DNA of 58,512 nt, taken from positions 1 to 58,512 of the forward strand of contig VGBO01000008.1 of the NCBI GenBank assembly GCA_016870475.1. Reading direction: 5' to 3'. The notes under the pieces were generated by a model, which was not told the origin of the DNA, did not search any database, and worked only from the letters and a program-made list of their open reading frames with translations. Numbering within the stretch: the first letter of the stretch is position 1; every line of letters starts with the position of its first letter. The position numbers and the translations under genes are program-made. This DNA comes from Actinomycetota bacterium (GTDB lineage: Bacteria > Actinomycetota > Acidimicrobiia > Acidimicrobiales > CAIXPF01). Positions 8,414-17,980 of this stretch are shown piece by piece.

Positions 8414-8436
8414 CCGTTCCGCGCTAGACCGTTCGG

Positions 8437-9267
8437 ATGCAGATCACCGAGGGCAAGGTCGCCGTCGTCACCGGCGCGGGAAGTGGCATCGGTCTGGGCA
8501 TGGCCCGGGCCTTCGCGGGGGCGGGCATGCGGCTCGTGCTGGCCGACATCGAGTCGGGGGCGCTCGACGCGGCGGTCGCCGAGCTCCGGGTCGCGGGGCA
8601 CGAGGCGATCGGGGTGCGCACCGACGTGTCCCGGCTGAGCGAGGTCGAGGCGCTCGCCTCGGCGACGATGGACACCTACGGCGCCGTGCACGTGCTGTGC
8701 AACAACGCCGGGGTGGGCGTCGCCGCACCGATCGGGCAGACCTCGATCGAGGACTGGGAGTGGACCCTCGCCATCGACCTGTGGGGTCCGATCTACGGCG
8801 TGAAGACGTTCCTGCCGCTCATCGAGGCACAGGGCGAGGGCCACCTGAACTCCACGGCGTCGATGGCGGGCCTGCTCGCCGGTCCGACCCTCGGCGCGTA
8901 CAACGTCGCGAAGCACGGGGTGGTCGCGCTCATGGCGTCGCTCGAGCGCGACCTCCGCGTCTCCCGGTCCCCGATCCGGGCGTCGGTGCTCTGCCCCGGG
9001 CCGATCAACACGAAGATCACCTCGAGCGAGCGCAACCGTCCGGCGGACTCCGCGGCCGGGCACGTGCAGACCGCGCAGGGGGACAAGTTCTGGGGCAACC
9101 TCTCGGCGCTGCTCAGCCAGGGCATGGATCCCGACGAGGTCGGCACCATGGTCCTCGACGCGATCCTGCAGGAGCGCTTCTGGGTGCTCACGCACCCGAA
9201 GATGGCCCGACTGGTGCAGGCGCAGGTCGACGCCATGGTCGGCGACCAGTCCCTCGTGCGGGTCTGA
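8437..9267 (+). CDS. Short-chain dehydrogenase/reductase (SDR)
   Basis: Second SDR, 276 residues, not a close duplicate of the preceding one. TGAGSGIG at residues 12-19, NNAG after the fourth strand, catalytic Ser in NSTASMAGL, Tyr-Lys in AYNVAKH, and GPINTKI after the catalytic strand. Asp in LADIES favours NAD(H). The C-terminus (GMDPDEVGTMVLDAI) is of the kind seen in actinobacterial SDRs linked to fatty-acid metabolism. ATG 8437 lies 23 nt after the upstream stop, and the crotonase gene starts 2 nt after this stop, so the three form one transcription unit. Confidence 0.9.
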   Translation: MQITEGKVAVVTGAGSGIGLGMARAFAGAGMRLVLADIESGALDAAVAELRVAGHEAIGVRTDVSRLSEVEALASATMDTYGAVHVLCNNAGVGVAAPIGQTSIEDWEWTLAIDLWGPIYGVKTFLPLIEAQGEGHLNSTASMAGLLAGPTLGAYNVAKHGVVALMASLERDLRVSRSPIRASVLCPGPINTKITSSERNRPADSAAGHVQTAQGDKFWGNLSALLSQGMDPDEVGTMVLDAILQERFWVLTHPKMARLVQAQVDAMVGDQSLVRV

Positions 9268-9269
9268 CC

Positions 9270-10064
9270 GTGGCCGGCGCGCTTCCGGCTGAGCCGGTCG
9301 GCGTCCGGTTCGACGACGGCGTCGCCGTCGTCACCCTGCAGCGACCGGAGCGGTTGAACGCCTTCGATCCGGTGACGGTGCGCCGTCTCCGGGCGGTGGT
9401 CGCAGAGCTCGCGACCGACGCCGAGGTGCGGGCGGTGGTGCTCACCGGGACCGGGCGGGGGTTCTGCGCCGGTCTCGACCTCGCCGACATCGACGTCGAC
9501 GGCCCGGCCGAGGCGCTCGGTGCCTGGGTCGGGGCGTTCATGCGCGACGAACTGAACCCGCTCGTGCTCGAGCTCTCCGGTCTTCCGAAGCCCGTGGTGA
9601 CGGCGGTGAACGGTGTGGCTGCGGGGGGAGGGGTCGGGCTCGCGCTCGCCGGCGACCTCGTGGTCGCAGCGCGATCGGCGACGTTCCGCGTGGTCTTCAC
9701 CCCCGCACTCGGGATCGTGCCCGACACCGGGTCCACCTGGTGGCTGCCCAACCTCGTCGGTCGGGCCCGGGCCCGTGGCCTGTCGCTGCTCGGCGATGCG
9801 CTCGACGCTACGACGGCCTGCTCGTGGGGTCTCCTCTGGGAGGTCGTCGACGACGACGCGCTCCTCGACACGGCGATCGCGCTCGCCCGTCGGGCCGCGG
9901 CGACGACGCCGGCGGTGTGGCCGCACGTGAAGGCGGCGCTCGACGCGGCGCCCGCCACCGACCTCGCCGCGCAGCTCGCTCTCGAGGCCGACGCGAACGA
10001 GGTCCTCACCGGGACCGAGGCGTTCGCCTCCCGCGTACAGGCGTGGAGGACCCGGGGTCGCTGA
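9270..10064 (+). CDS. Enoyl-CoA hydratase/isomerase family protein, PaaG-like
   Basis: Crotonase-fold protein of 264 residues. The oxyanion-hole strands are GRGFCAGLDLADI and VNGVAAGGGVGLALAGDL. The active-site loop reads GIVPDTGSTWWLP with Asp at about residue 152, and ARGLSLLGDALDA...WGLLWEVV follows. This matches PaaG (ring-1,2-epoxyphenylacetyl-CoA isomerase) rather than classic crotonase, which has Glu residues here. The true substrate is uncertain. Start GTG 9270 sits 2 nt after the SDR stop. Its 3' end overlaps the convergent MFS gene by 59 bp. Confidence 0.85.
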   Translation: MAGALPAEPVGVRFDDGVAVVTLQRPERLNAFDPVTVRRLRAVVAELATDAEVRAVVLTGTGRGFCAGLDLADIDVDGPAEALGAWVGAFMRDELNPLVLELSGLPKPVVTAVNGVAAGGGVGLALAGDLVVAARSATFRVVFTPALGIVPDTGSTWWLPNLVGRARARGLSLLGDALDATTACSWGLLWEVVDDDALLDTAIALARRAAATTPAVWPHVKAALDAAPATDLAAQLALEADANEVLTGTEAFASRVQAWRTRGR

Positions 10065-11214
10065 GTGCGCCGCCGTCACGCAGGCGACGGTGGGTGAGCA
10101 ACGCGACGCCGCTCAGCAACGAACCGCCGGCCGCGCCGGCGAACGCGACGGGGATGCTCCGCGTGGCGACGGGGAGCCACAGGGCAGGGGCGACGGCCGA
10201 GCCCAGGAACCGGAACGCCGACTGCACCGACGCGGCACCCCCGCGGTTGGCGGGGACGGCCTCGACGGTGAGCCGTTGCACCGACACGACGAGCAACGAC
10301 GCCGCAGCGCCGGTGCCGACCCACAGCGCAGCGAGCGCGGGCAGGCCGTCCGCCCTCCCGGCGACGAGGAGGAGCCCGGCGGCCGTCCCCGCGGCGAGCG
10401 GGCCGGTGACCGCGGCGTCGATGCGGTCGGTGACCCGGCCGCCGAGTGGGCCGACGAGCAGCCCGGCGAGCCCGAAGCCGACGAGGACGACACCGGCGAC
10501 TCCGGGTGACGTGCCGAGGTCGTCGCGCAGCCGCAGCGCCACGAGGAACCCGGTTCCGACCACGCACGAGCCGATCCCGAACCCGCACACGCACAGCGTC
10601 GCCATCGGCGCGCCGAGCAGGCTCCGGAACGAGGGTGAGGCCGCCGCGCGTCGTGGTGCACCGTCGGGCGGGGCGAGGGTGAGGAGCCCGGCGATCGCCG
10701 CGACGGCCACGAACGCCACCCTCCAGTTCCACCCTGCGGCGATGCCGCCGAGGAACGGTCCGAGCGAGACCCCGGCGGCCTGGAACGCACCGAAGATCCC
10801 GACGCGGCGACCGAGGTGCGCGCGCGGCTCGAGCTCGGACAACCCGGCCAGCACGAGCGGGGTGGTGAACGCGTTGACGACCCCCTGGGTGGCCCGCCCG
10901 AGCAGGAAGGTGCCGGCCGTCGGGGCGACGGCGCAGCCGAGCGACGCGACGGCGTACGCGACGAACGCCCACCGCACGGTCCGCCGTCGGCCCCAGCGCT
11001 CCCCGAGCGTGCCCGAGACGAGCAGCAACGCGGCGTAGGGGAGGAAGTAGACGGTCAGCGACGCTGCGGCAGTTGCGGTGGAGGTCCGGAGTCCGACGGC
11101 GAGCTCGGGCAGCATCGGCTGCACGACGCTGCCCCCGAGCGGACCGAGTGCGCCGCCGACGTAGAGCGCCACCGACGTGAGGGCCCGAGGGGGAGCGTTG
11201 TCCGTGGGCGCCAC
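10006..11214 (-). CDS. MFS transporter
   Basis: Major facilitator superfamily permease of 402 residues with about 12 hydrophobic helices. The loop between helices 2 and 3 carries GERWGRRRTVRWAF, the MFS signature, and the domain repeat has GPLGGRVTDRID. This topology is typical of drug/metabolite exporters of the DHA group. Start GTG 11214 with a TAGGGT box 6 nt upstream. It interrupts a block of acyl-CoA genes on the other strand; a role in exporting a product of that pathway is only inference. Confidence 0.9.
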   Translation of the reverse strand: MAPTDNAPPRALTSVALYVGGALGPLGGSVVQPMLPELAVGLRTSTATAAASLTVYFLPYAALLLVSGTLGERWGRRRTVRWAFVAYAVASLGCAVAPTAGTFLLGRATQGVVNAFTTPLVLAGLSELEPRAHLGRRVGIFGAFQAAGVSLGPFLGGIAAGWNWRVAFVAVAAIAGLLTLAPPDGAPRRAAASPSFRSLLGAPMATLCVCGFGIGSCVVGTGFLVALRLRDDLGTSPGVAGVVLVGFGLAGLLVGPLGGRVTDRIDAAVTGPLAAGTAAGLLLVAGRADGLPALAALWVGTGAAASLLVVSVQRLTVEAVPANRGGAASVQSAFRFLGSAVAPALWLPVATRSIPVAFAGAAGGSLLSGVALLTHRRLRDGGALSDPGSSTPVRGRRTPRSR

Positions 11215-11220
11215 GGCGGC

Positions 11221-11226
11221 ACCCTA
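11221..11226 (-). promoter_or_regulatory. -10-like box TAGGGT for the MFS transporter
   Basis: On the minus strand TAGGGT ends 6 nt before GTG 11214; no Shine-Dalgarno. Confidence 0.5.
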
Positions 11227-11263
11227 GAGCGCGCCACCGATCGGCGAGCGCGAACGGCGTGGG

Positions 11264-11269
11264 TAGCAT
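11264..11269 (+). promoter_or_regulatory. -10-like box TAGCAT for the alpha/beta hydrolase
   Basis: TAGCAT lies 7 nt before GTG 11277 and supports that start over the in-frame GTG at 11259, which would sit upstream of the box. Divergent from the MFS promoter 37 bp away. Confidence 0.55.
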
Positions 11270-11276
11270 CATCCGG

Positions 11277-12161
11277 GTGTCGACAGGATCCGCCCGAGTG
11301 GGGGAGATCGAGCTCGCGTACGAGACGCTCGGCGAGCCGTCCGACCCGACGTTGCTGCTGATCATGGGGCTCGGCGCCTCGGCGATCGCCTGGCCGGACG
11401 AGATGTGTTGGGCGTTCGTCGGACGCGGCTTCCACGTGGTCCGCTTCGACAACCGCGACTGCGGCCGGTCCACCGTGCTCGCCGACCGGCCGGTGGACCT
11501 CGCCACCCTTGCGATGAGCTTCTTCTCCGGCGGCACGGTCGAGGCGCCCTACCGCTTGTCGGACATGGCGTCGGACACCGTCGGACTACTCGACGCCCTC
11601 GGGGTCGAACGGGCGCACGTCCTGGGGGCGTCGCTCGGCGGCATGGTCGCGCAGACGCTCGCGATCGACCACCCGACCCGTGTGGCGAGCCTCACCTCGC
11701 TCATGTCGACCACCGGGGAGGCCGACGTCCTGCTCCCCGATGCCGACGTGCTGCCGTTGCTGCTCACGCCGCCGCCCGCCGACCGCAACGGCGCGATCGC
11801 GGCGGCGGTGCACTGGATCGAGGTGGTGGGGAGCCCGGACCACCTCGACCGGGAGGCCGCCGCCGACCTCGCCGCTCGCGCCTACGACCGGGGTTTCCAC
11901 CCCGAGGGGACGGTTCGGCAGCTCGCTGCCGTGCTGGCGTCGGGGAGCCGTGCCGACGCACTCGCGCAGCTCCGGCTGCCGACGCTCGTCATCCATGGGA
12001 CGGAGGATCGGCTCCTCCGCCCGGAGGGGGGTCGACGGACCGCCGAGCTCGTCCCGGGGGCGCGGCTCGTGGAGGTCCCGGGCATGGGCCACGACCTCCC
12101 CCCGGCGTTCTGGTCGGTCATCGTGGAGCAGGTGACGGCGCTCGCCGCCTCGACGGCGTGA
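11277..12161 (+). CDS. Alpha/beta hydrolase (RdmC-like)
   Basis: Serine hydrolase of 294 residues. The opening LAYETLGEPSDPTLLLIMG and the RFDNRDCGRST strand resemble aclacinomycin-methylesterase (RdmC)-like hydrolases. The nucleophile elbow is GASLGGM, the acid is in HGTEDRLL and the histidine in GMGHDLPP. No signal peptide. GTG 11277 was chosen because a TAGCAT box ends 7 nt before it. The racemase gene follows 83 nt downstream on the same strand. Substrate unknown; a thioesterase or ester hydrolase is plausible. Confidence 0.88.
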   Translation: MSTGSARVGEIELAYETLGEPSDPTLLLIMGLGASAIAWPDEMCWAFVGRGFHVVRFDNRDCGRSTVLADRPVDLATLAMSFFSGGTVEAPYRLSDMASDTVGLLDALGVERAHVLGASLGGMVAQTLAIDHPTRVASLTSLMSTTGEADVLLPDADVLPLLLTPPPADRNGAIAAAVHWIEVVGSPDHLDREAAADLAARAYDRGFHPEGTVRQLAAVLASGSRADALAQLRLPTLVIHGTEDRLLRPEGGRRTAELVPGARLVEVPGMGHDLPPAFWSVIVEQVTALAASTA

Positions 12162-12244
12162 CGGACGGTGTCCGTGCAGACGCTGTGGTCGCCACGTGCC
12201 ATGCTGCCGGGGCGGTCGCGGGAGCCGCGTCGAGGAGGAACACG

Positions 12245-13390
12245 ATGGGTCCGCTGTCGGGCGTGAAGGTCATCGAGATGCAGGGCATCGGCCCCGGCCC
12301 CTTCGCCGGGATGATGCTGTCGGACATGGGTGCCGAGGTGATCCGGGTCGACCGCGCGGGCAACGTGCCGGCGTCGGCCCCGGCCTCCCCGCCGTCCGAC
12401 GTGCTGGCCCGTGGACGACGTTCCGTGGCGGTCGATCTGAAGAACCCGGCGGGGGTCGAGGCGGTGCTCCGTCTCGTCGAGGGTGCCGACGCGCTCATCG
12501 AGGGGTTCCGTCCCGGGGTCATGGAGCGTCTCGGGCTCGGGCCCGACGTGTGTCTCGGCCGGAACCCGCGCCTCGTCTTCGGCCGGATGACGGGGTGGGG
12601 CCAGGACGGCCCCTACGCACCGATGGCCGGTCACGACATCAACTACATCGCCCTCGCCGGTGCGCTCGCGCACATCGGCCGGGTCGGCGAGGCCCCGGTG
12701 CCGCCCCTGAACCTCGTCGGTGACTTCGGCGGCGGCGGCATGTTGCTGGCGTTCGGTGTGGCGTGCGGGCTCGTCGAGGCCCGGGCGTCCGGGCGGGGTC
12801 AGGTCGTCGACGCGGCGATGGTCGACGGCACGGCGACGCTGATGGCGATGTTCGCCGGGATGATGCACTCGGGCGTCTTCACCGACCAGCGCGGCACGAA
12901 CATGCTTGACACCGGGTCGCACTTCTACGACGTCTACGCGACCTCCGACGGCCGCTATGTGTCGTTCGGCTCGATCGAGCCGCAGTTCTACGCCGAGCTG
13001 CTCCGGTTGTCCGGCCTCGGCGAGGAGGCCGACCTCCCGCACCAGCTCGACAAGACCCGCTGGCCGGAGATGAAGGAGCGCCTCACCCGGCTCGTGGCGA
13101 CGAAGACCCGGGACGAGTGGTGCGCCATCATGGTCGGCTCCGACGTCTGCTTCGCCCCGGTGCTCACCTACGGCGAGGCGGCCCAGCACCCCCACGCCGT
13201 GGCCCGGTCGAGCTTCGTGGAGGTGGCCGGGATCACCCAGCCCGCGCCGTCGCCCCGGTTCAGCCGGACCACCCCGGCCATCGCCGGGCCGCCGGCGCAC
13301 CCGGGACAGCACACCGACGACGTGCTGCGGGACGCCGGGTTCGGCGCGGACGAGATCGCCGCGCTGCGTGCCTCGGGAGCGGTGGCCTGA
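12245..13390 (+). CDS. mcr: Alpha-methylacyl-CoA racemase (CoA-transferase family III fold)
   Basis: Protein of 381 residues interconverting (R)- and (S)-2-methylacyl-CoA, needed for beta-oxidation of methyl-branched chains. The racemase catalytic pair is visible: His130 in GHDINYIALAG and Asp160 in NLVGDFGGGGM, equivalent to His126/Asp156 of the mycobacterial enzyme. GSIEPQFYAELL further supports AMACR over formyl- or carnitine-CoA transferases. ATG 12245 has a strong Shine-Dalgarno, GAGGAGGA, 5-12 nt upstream, unlike its leaderless neighbours. The stop is immediately followed by the next gene in a CTGA overlap. Confidence 0.92.
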   Translation: MGPLSGVKVIEMQGIGPGPFAGMMLSDMGAEVIRVDRAGNVPASAPASPPSDVLARGRRSVAVDLKNPAGVEAVLRLVEGADALIEGFRPGVMERLGLGPDVCLGRNPRLVFGRMTGWGQDGPYAPMAGHDINYIALAGALAHIGRVGEAPVPPLNLVGDFGGGGMLLAFGVACGLVEARASGRGQVVDAAMVDGTATLMAMFAGMMHSGVFTDQRGTNMLDTGSHFYDVYATSDGRYVSFGSIEPQFYAELLRLSGLGEEADLPHQLDKTRWPEMKERLTRLVATKTRDEWCAIMVGSDVCFAPVLTYGEAAQHPHAVARSSFVEVAGITQPAPSPRFSRTTPAIAGPPAHPGQHTDDVLRDAGFGADEIAALRASGAVA

Positions 13391-14463
13391 CCGCCTGGAC
13401 CCACACTGCCCTGCCGCAGGAGATCCGTGTCGGCGCCGGGGTCGCGGAGCGGCTCCGGCCGCTGCTGCGCGACGCCGGGAGTCGCCGGACCCTCGTGCTC
13501 ACGGGCCCGGGGGCGAACCCGCCCGTCGTGGTGGAGGGACTCGGCCGAACGGTCGTGGAGGTCGTCGAGGCGTCGGTGGTCGGCGTTCCCGTCGAGGCGG
13601 TGCGGCGCGGGGTGCAGCTCGTGCGCGACGCCGCGATCGACACGATCGTCTCCATCGGCGGCGGCGCCACGGTCGACGCGGCGAAGGCGATCGCGTTCTT
13701 CACCGAGCGCGAGGCCGGAACGCCCGGCACCTCGTTCACCGACCGGCCGGTGCTCGCGCACGTGGCGATCCCCACCACGCTGTCCACCTCGGCGTTCTCG
13801 TCGTCGTTCGCCATGACCGACCCGGCGACCAAGCACCGCCAGTCGACCTCGTCGCCGACGCTCGTGCCGCGGTGGGTGGTGCTCGACACCACGCTCCTCG
13901 GCGCCACGCCGCGTCGCGTGCTCGGATCGTCCCTCCTCGCGGCGGTCGACGCAGCGCTCGCGGCGGCGGTCGGTGGCCGATCGCCGGAGTCGGAGGTCGT
14001 CGGTGTCGCTGCGCTGGCCCGCCTCGTCGCGGTCGCCGACCTGCTCGACGACGACGCGGTACGGGGGACCGCGGTCGCGGCCGCCACGCTCGCCGGCCGT
14101 GCTGCCGCGAACGCGGCGCCATCGCTCGCGCACGGGCTCGCCGTGCTGCTCGGTGGCCGTCGACCCCTCGACCACGGCGCAGCGCTGGCCATCCTCCTGC
14201 CGGTGGTGGTCGACCTCGCCCGTCCGGCGCTCGGGGCCCGCCTCGACCAGGCGGCGCAGGCGGTCGGCACGGCCGACCTCGTCGGTCGGTTGACCGAGCT
14301 GCGTGCCGATCTCGGACTCCCGTCCCGTTTCGACGAGCTGTCGATCAGCCTCGAGGACCTTGAGGCGGTCGTCCGTCATGCCCGTGCGGGTGCGTCGTGG
14401 GCGGACTTCCCGGTACCGCTCGAGGAGGGTGCGCTCCTCGAGCGCCTCGAGGCGGCGTGGTGA
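13387..14463 (+). CDS. Iron-containing alcohol dehydrogenase / maleylacetate reductase family protein
   Basis: Dehydroquinate-synthase-like fold, about 358 residues. The N-terminus (HTALPQEIRVGAGV) aligns with maleylacetate reductases, and the nucleotide site is SIGGGATVDAAKAIA. Putative metal ligands are Asp188 in VDAALAAAV, His249 in LAHGLA and His263 in LDHGAA, but the second ligand (usually His four residues after the Asp) is Ala192. Maleylacetate reductases also work without metal, so activity is possible. No ATG, GTG or TTG exists near the conserved N-terminus; the CTG at 13387, overlapping the upstream TGA as CTGA, is the likeliest start, which makes the start uncertain. Confidence 0.78.
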   Translation: MTAWTHTALPQEIRVGAGVAERLRPLLRDAGSRRTLVLTGPGANPPVVVEGLGRTVVEVVEASVVGVPVEAVRRGVQLVRDAAIDTIVSIGGGATVDAAKAIAFFTEREAGTPGTSFTDRPVLAHVAIPTTLSTSAFSSSFAMTDPATKHRQSTSSPTLVPRWVVLDTTLLGATPRRVLGSSLLAAVDAALAAAVGGRSPESEVVGVAALARLVAVADLLDDDAVRGTAVAAATLAGRAAANAAPSLAHGLAVLLGGRRPLDHGAALAILLPVVVDLARPALGARLDQAAQAVGTADLVGRLTELRADLGLPSRFDELSISLEDLEAVVRHARAGASWADFPVPLEEGALLERLEAAW

Positions 14464-14467
14464 GCCC

Positions 14468-14839
14468 GTGGCGCTGAGGGCCGTGCACGAGGCGTTCGCC
14501 TGGCTGCTCCTCGTCACGAACCTCGTCGCGGGAGGGTGGGCGCTCGTCGCGCACCGTCGACCGGCGGCTCGGGTCCCGGCGTTGTGGTGGGCGACGACGG
14601 TCGCGCAGGTCCTCGTGTTCGTCCAGCTCAGCATCGGCGGCGCGCTCATCGCGGTCGCCGGGCGAACCGTCGAGCAGATGCACGTGCTCTACGGGTTCAG
14701 CGCCGGCGTCGCGGTCGCCGTGCTGTACGGCTACCGCGCACAGGTCGGTGACCGGCGCTACCTGCTCTACGGCCTCGGTGGCCTGTTCATCGCCGGGTTG
14801 GCGGTGCGGGAGATGTTCCTCACCGGGGCAGGAGCCTGA
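14468..14839 (+). CDS. Hypothetical four-helix membrane protein
   Basis: Protein of 123 residues with four predicted transmembrane helices (about 8-28, 38-62, 71-88 and 97-115). Short charged loops contain HRRPAA and YRAQVGDRRY, and a conserved-looking LSIGGAL lies in helix 2. I do not recognise the family. GTG 14468 is 4 nt after the dehydrogenase stop, so it is probably co-transcribed with the acyl-CoA genes. Ends 19 nt from the convergent IMPDH-family gene. Confidence 0.7.
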   Translation: MALRAVHEAFAWLLLVTNLVAGGWALVAHRRPAARVPALWWATTVAQVLVFVQLSIGGALIAVAGRTVEQMHVLYGFSAGVAVAVLYGYRAQVGDRRYLLYGLGGLFIAGLAVREMFLTGAGA

Positions 14840-14858
14840 CCCGGTCCGAGTCGTCCGG

Positions 14859-15908
<1,050 letters not shown>

Positions 15909-15988
15909 GGTCGGCTCCAGGGGGACGGCGCGGGCCCGAGGCGCCGCGGTAGGGGTCGGAACCGCCGGGGGTCCGGGAGTTCCGGCCG

Positions 15989-15994
15989 AGCGTA
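15989..15994 (-). promoter_or_regulatory. Candidate -10 box TACGCT upstream of the IMPDH-family gene
   Basis: On the minus strand TACGCT lies about 80 nt before GTG 15908, inside the 151-bp gap after the pckG stop. The same hexamer precedes pckG and rpmF. The rest of the gap is a GC-rich leader in which I see only a GGAG ribosome site. Confidence 0.35.
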
Positions 15995-16059
15995 CCGCGG
16001 CGCCGGGTCCCGGTCCGTTGTGCGACTGCTGTGGTCCGAGCTCCGGGCGCCGCCCGGGA

Positions 16060-17856
16060 TCAGCCGGCGAGACGCTTCTCGAGCTCGACGAGCTGGTCCC
16101 GCAGATCGGCCGGCAGGCGCTCGCCGATCTGGGCGAAGTGCTCCTCGTACAGCGGGAGCTCCTGCCGCCAGGCCTCCTCGTCGACCCGGAGCAGCTCGGC
16201 GATCGTCGCCCCGTCGAGGTCGAGGCCCGACGTGTCGAGCGCGCCCGGTGCGGGCACCCGGCCGATCGCGGTCTCGACGGCGTCGGCCCGGCCGTCGAGC
16301 CGGTCCATGATCCACTTCACGACCCGGCTGTTCTCGCCGTAACCCGGCCACAGGAACGAGCCGTCGGCCCCCTTGCGGAACCAGTTGACCCAGTAGAGAC
16401 GGGGGAGCTGCGCAGCATCCGACCGATTGCCGAGGGACAGCCAGTGGGCGAAGTAGTCACCCATGTTGTACCCGCAGAACGGCAGCATCGCGAACGGGTC
16501 GAACCGGACGTCGCCCACGGCCCCGGCCGCGGCGGCGGTCTTCTCCGAGCTCATGATCGAGCCGAGGAACACGCCGTGCGCCCAGTCGCGCGCCTCGGTC
16601 ACGAGCGGCACGTTGGTCGCCCGGCGGCCACCGAAGAGGATCGCCGAGATCGGCACCCCGGCGGGGTCCTCCCACTCGGGAGCGCACGCCGGGTTCTGCG
16701 ACGCAGCGACCGTGAAGCGGGCGTTGGGGTGGGCGGCGGGCGTGCCGGACGCCGGCGTCCAGTCCTCGCCCCGCCAGTCACGGAGGTGACCGGGCGTCCC
16801 GCCGTCCATGCCCTCCCACCAGATGTCGCCGTCGTCGGTGCGGGCGACGTTGGTGAACAGGGTGTCCCGGGCGATCGTGCGCATGGCGTTCGGGTTCGTC
16901 GCCGTCGACGTCCCCGGCGCGACGCCGAAGAAGCCCGCTTCCGGGTTGATCGCGTAAAGGCGGCCGTCCTCGCCGAACTTCATCCAGGCGATGTCGTCGC
17001 CGACGGTCTCGACCTTCCAGCCGGGCAACGTCGGGATCATCATCGCCATGTTCGTCTTGCCGCACGCCGAGGGGAACGCCGCGGCGACGTAGCGCTTCTC
17101 GCCGTTCGGCGGGGTCACCCCGAGGATCAGCATGTGTTCGGCGAGCCAGCCGCCGTCGCGCGCCATCGTCGAGGCGATCCGCAGCGCGAAGCACTTCTTG
17201 CCGAGGAGGGCGTTGCCGCCGTAGCCCGAGCCGTACGACCAGATCTCCCGGGACTCCGGGAAGTGGACGATGTACTTGTTGTCGGGGTTGCAGGGCCATG
17301 CGCTGTCCTGGGCGCCGTCGAGCAGCGGCGCGCCGAGGGAGTGCACGCAGGGGACGAACTCGCCGTCCGCACCGAGCACGTCGAGCGCTCCCTGCCCCAT
17401 GCGGGTCATTATCCGCATGCTCACCGCCACGTACGGCGAGTCGGTGAGCTGCACGCCGATGTGGGCGATCGGGGAGCCGAGCGGGCCCATCGAGAACGGC
17501 ACCACGTACATGGTGCGGCCCTTCATCGCGCCCGTGTACAGCACAGTGAGCTCCGCCCGCATCTCGGCGGGGGCACGCCAGTTGTTGGTGGGCCCGGCGT
17601 CGACCTCACGCTCCGAGCAGATGAACGTGCGGTCCTCGACCCGGGCCACGTCACCGGGGTCGGAGAGCGCGAGGTAGCTGCCGGGGCGCTTCGCCTCGTC
17701 GAGCGGTTCGAGGGTGCCGGCGTCGACGAGCTGGCGGATCAGCCGCCGGTTCTCGTCCTCGGCGCCGTCGCACCACTCCACGGCTGCGGGCTGGAGGATC
17801 CCCGCCCAGTCGCGCACCCAGTCGAGGAGACGCTGGTTCTTCGTGGCAGCGGGCAT
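16060..17856 (-). CDS. pckG: Phosphoenolpyruvate carboxykinase (GTP)
   Basis: Converts oxaloacetate and GTP to PEP, GDP and CO2 in the cytosol; the main gluconeogenic entry step. Full length at 598 residues. The GTP-class P-loop [12 protein letters not shown], with the characteristic Cys, is at 261-272. Kinase-2 VGDDIAWM is at about 285-292, and the substrate loop has [15 protein letters not shown] at 208-222. [14 protein letters not shown] and WVNWFRKG follow. ATG 17856 has GAGG 7 nt upstream. A TACGCT box about 75 nt upstream, with an adjacent palindrome, suggests regulated transcription, as expected for this enzyme. Confidence 0.97.
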   Translation of the reverse strand: MPAATKNQRLLDWVRDWAGILQPAAVEWCDGAEDENRRLIRQLVDAGTLEPLDEAKRPGSYLALSDPGDVARVEDRTFICSEREVDAGPTNNWRAPAEMRAELTVLYTGAMKGRTMYVVPFSMGPLGSPIAHIGVQLTDSPYVAVSMRIMTRMGQGALDVLGADGEFVPCVHSLGAPLLDGAQDSAWPCNPDNKYIVHFPESREIWSYGSGYGGNALLGKKCFALRIASTMARDGGWLAEHMLILGVTPPNGEKRYVAAAFPSACGKTNMAMMIPTLPGWKVETVGDDIAWMKFGEDGRLYAINPEAGFFGVAPGTSTATNPNAMRTIARDTLFTNVARTDDGDIWWEGMDGGTPGHLRDWRGEDWTPASGTPAAHPNARFTVAASQNPACAPEWEDPAGVPISAILFGGRRATNVPLVTEARDWAHGVFLGSIMSSEKTAAAAGAVGDVRFDPFAMLPFCGYNMGDYFAHWLSLGNRSDAAQLPRLYWVNWFRKGADGSFLWPGYGENSRVVKWIMDRLDGRADAVETAIGRVPAPGALDTSGLDLDGATIAELLRVDEEAWRQELPLYEEHFAQIGERLPADLRDQLVELEKRLAG

Positions 17857-17931
17857 GGCAACCTCGGTTCGTTCGACGCCGTTGTCGTAATCCTCGAACC
17901 CCTCGGGGGAGGGAACGGAGGATGACCTCGA

Positions 17932-17937
17932 AGCGTA
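17932..17937 (-). promoter_or_regulatory. Candidate -10 box TACGCT for pckG
   Basis: On the minus strand TACGCT would start a transcript about 70 nt before the pckG ATG. The leader contains a possible small stem (CCTC with GAGG around 17895-17925) and a GAGG ribosome site. Confidence 0.4.
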
Positions 17938-17938
17938 G

Positions 17939-17955
17939 CAGCGCCCGTGGCGCTG
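17939..17955. promoter_or_regulatory. 7-bp inverted repeat next to the pckG -10 box
   Basis: CAGCGCC at 17939-17945 and GGCGCTG at 17949-17955 are perfect inverted copies with a 3-nt spacer. The repeat sits immediately upstream of the pckG -10 box, between the expected -10 and -35. It could be an operator, or a hairpin ending the transcript of the cold-shock-like gene, whose stop is 25 bp upstream. Confidence 0.45.
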
Positions 17956-17980
17956 AACCGGGCCGTCCGGCCGCAGGGCC

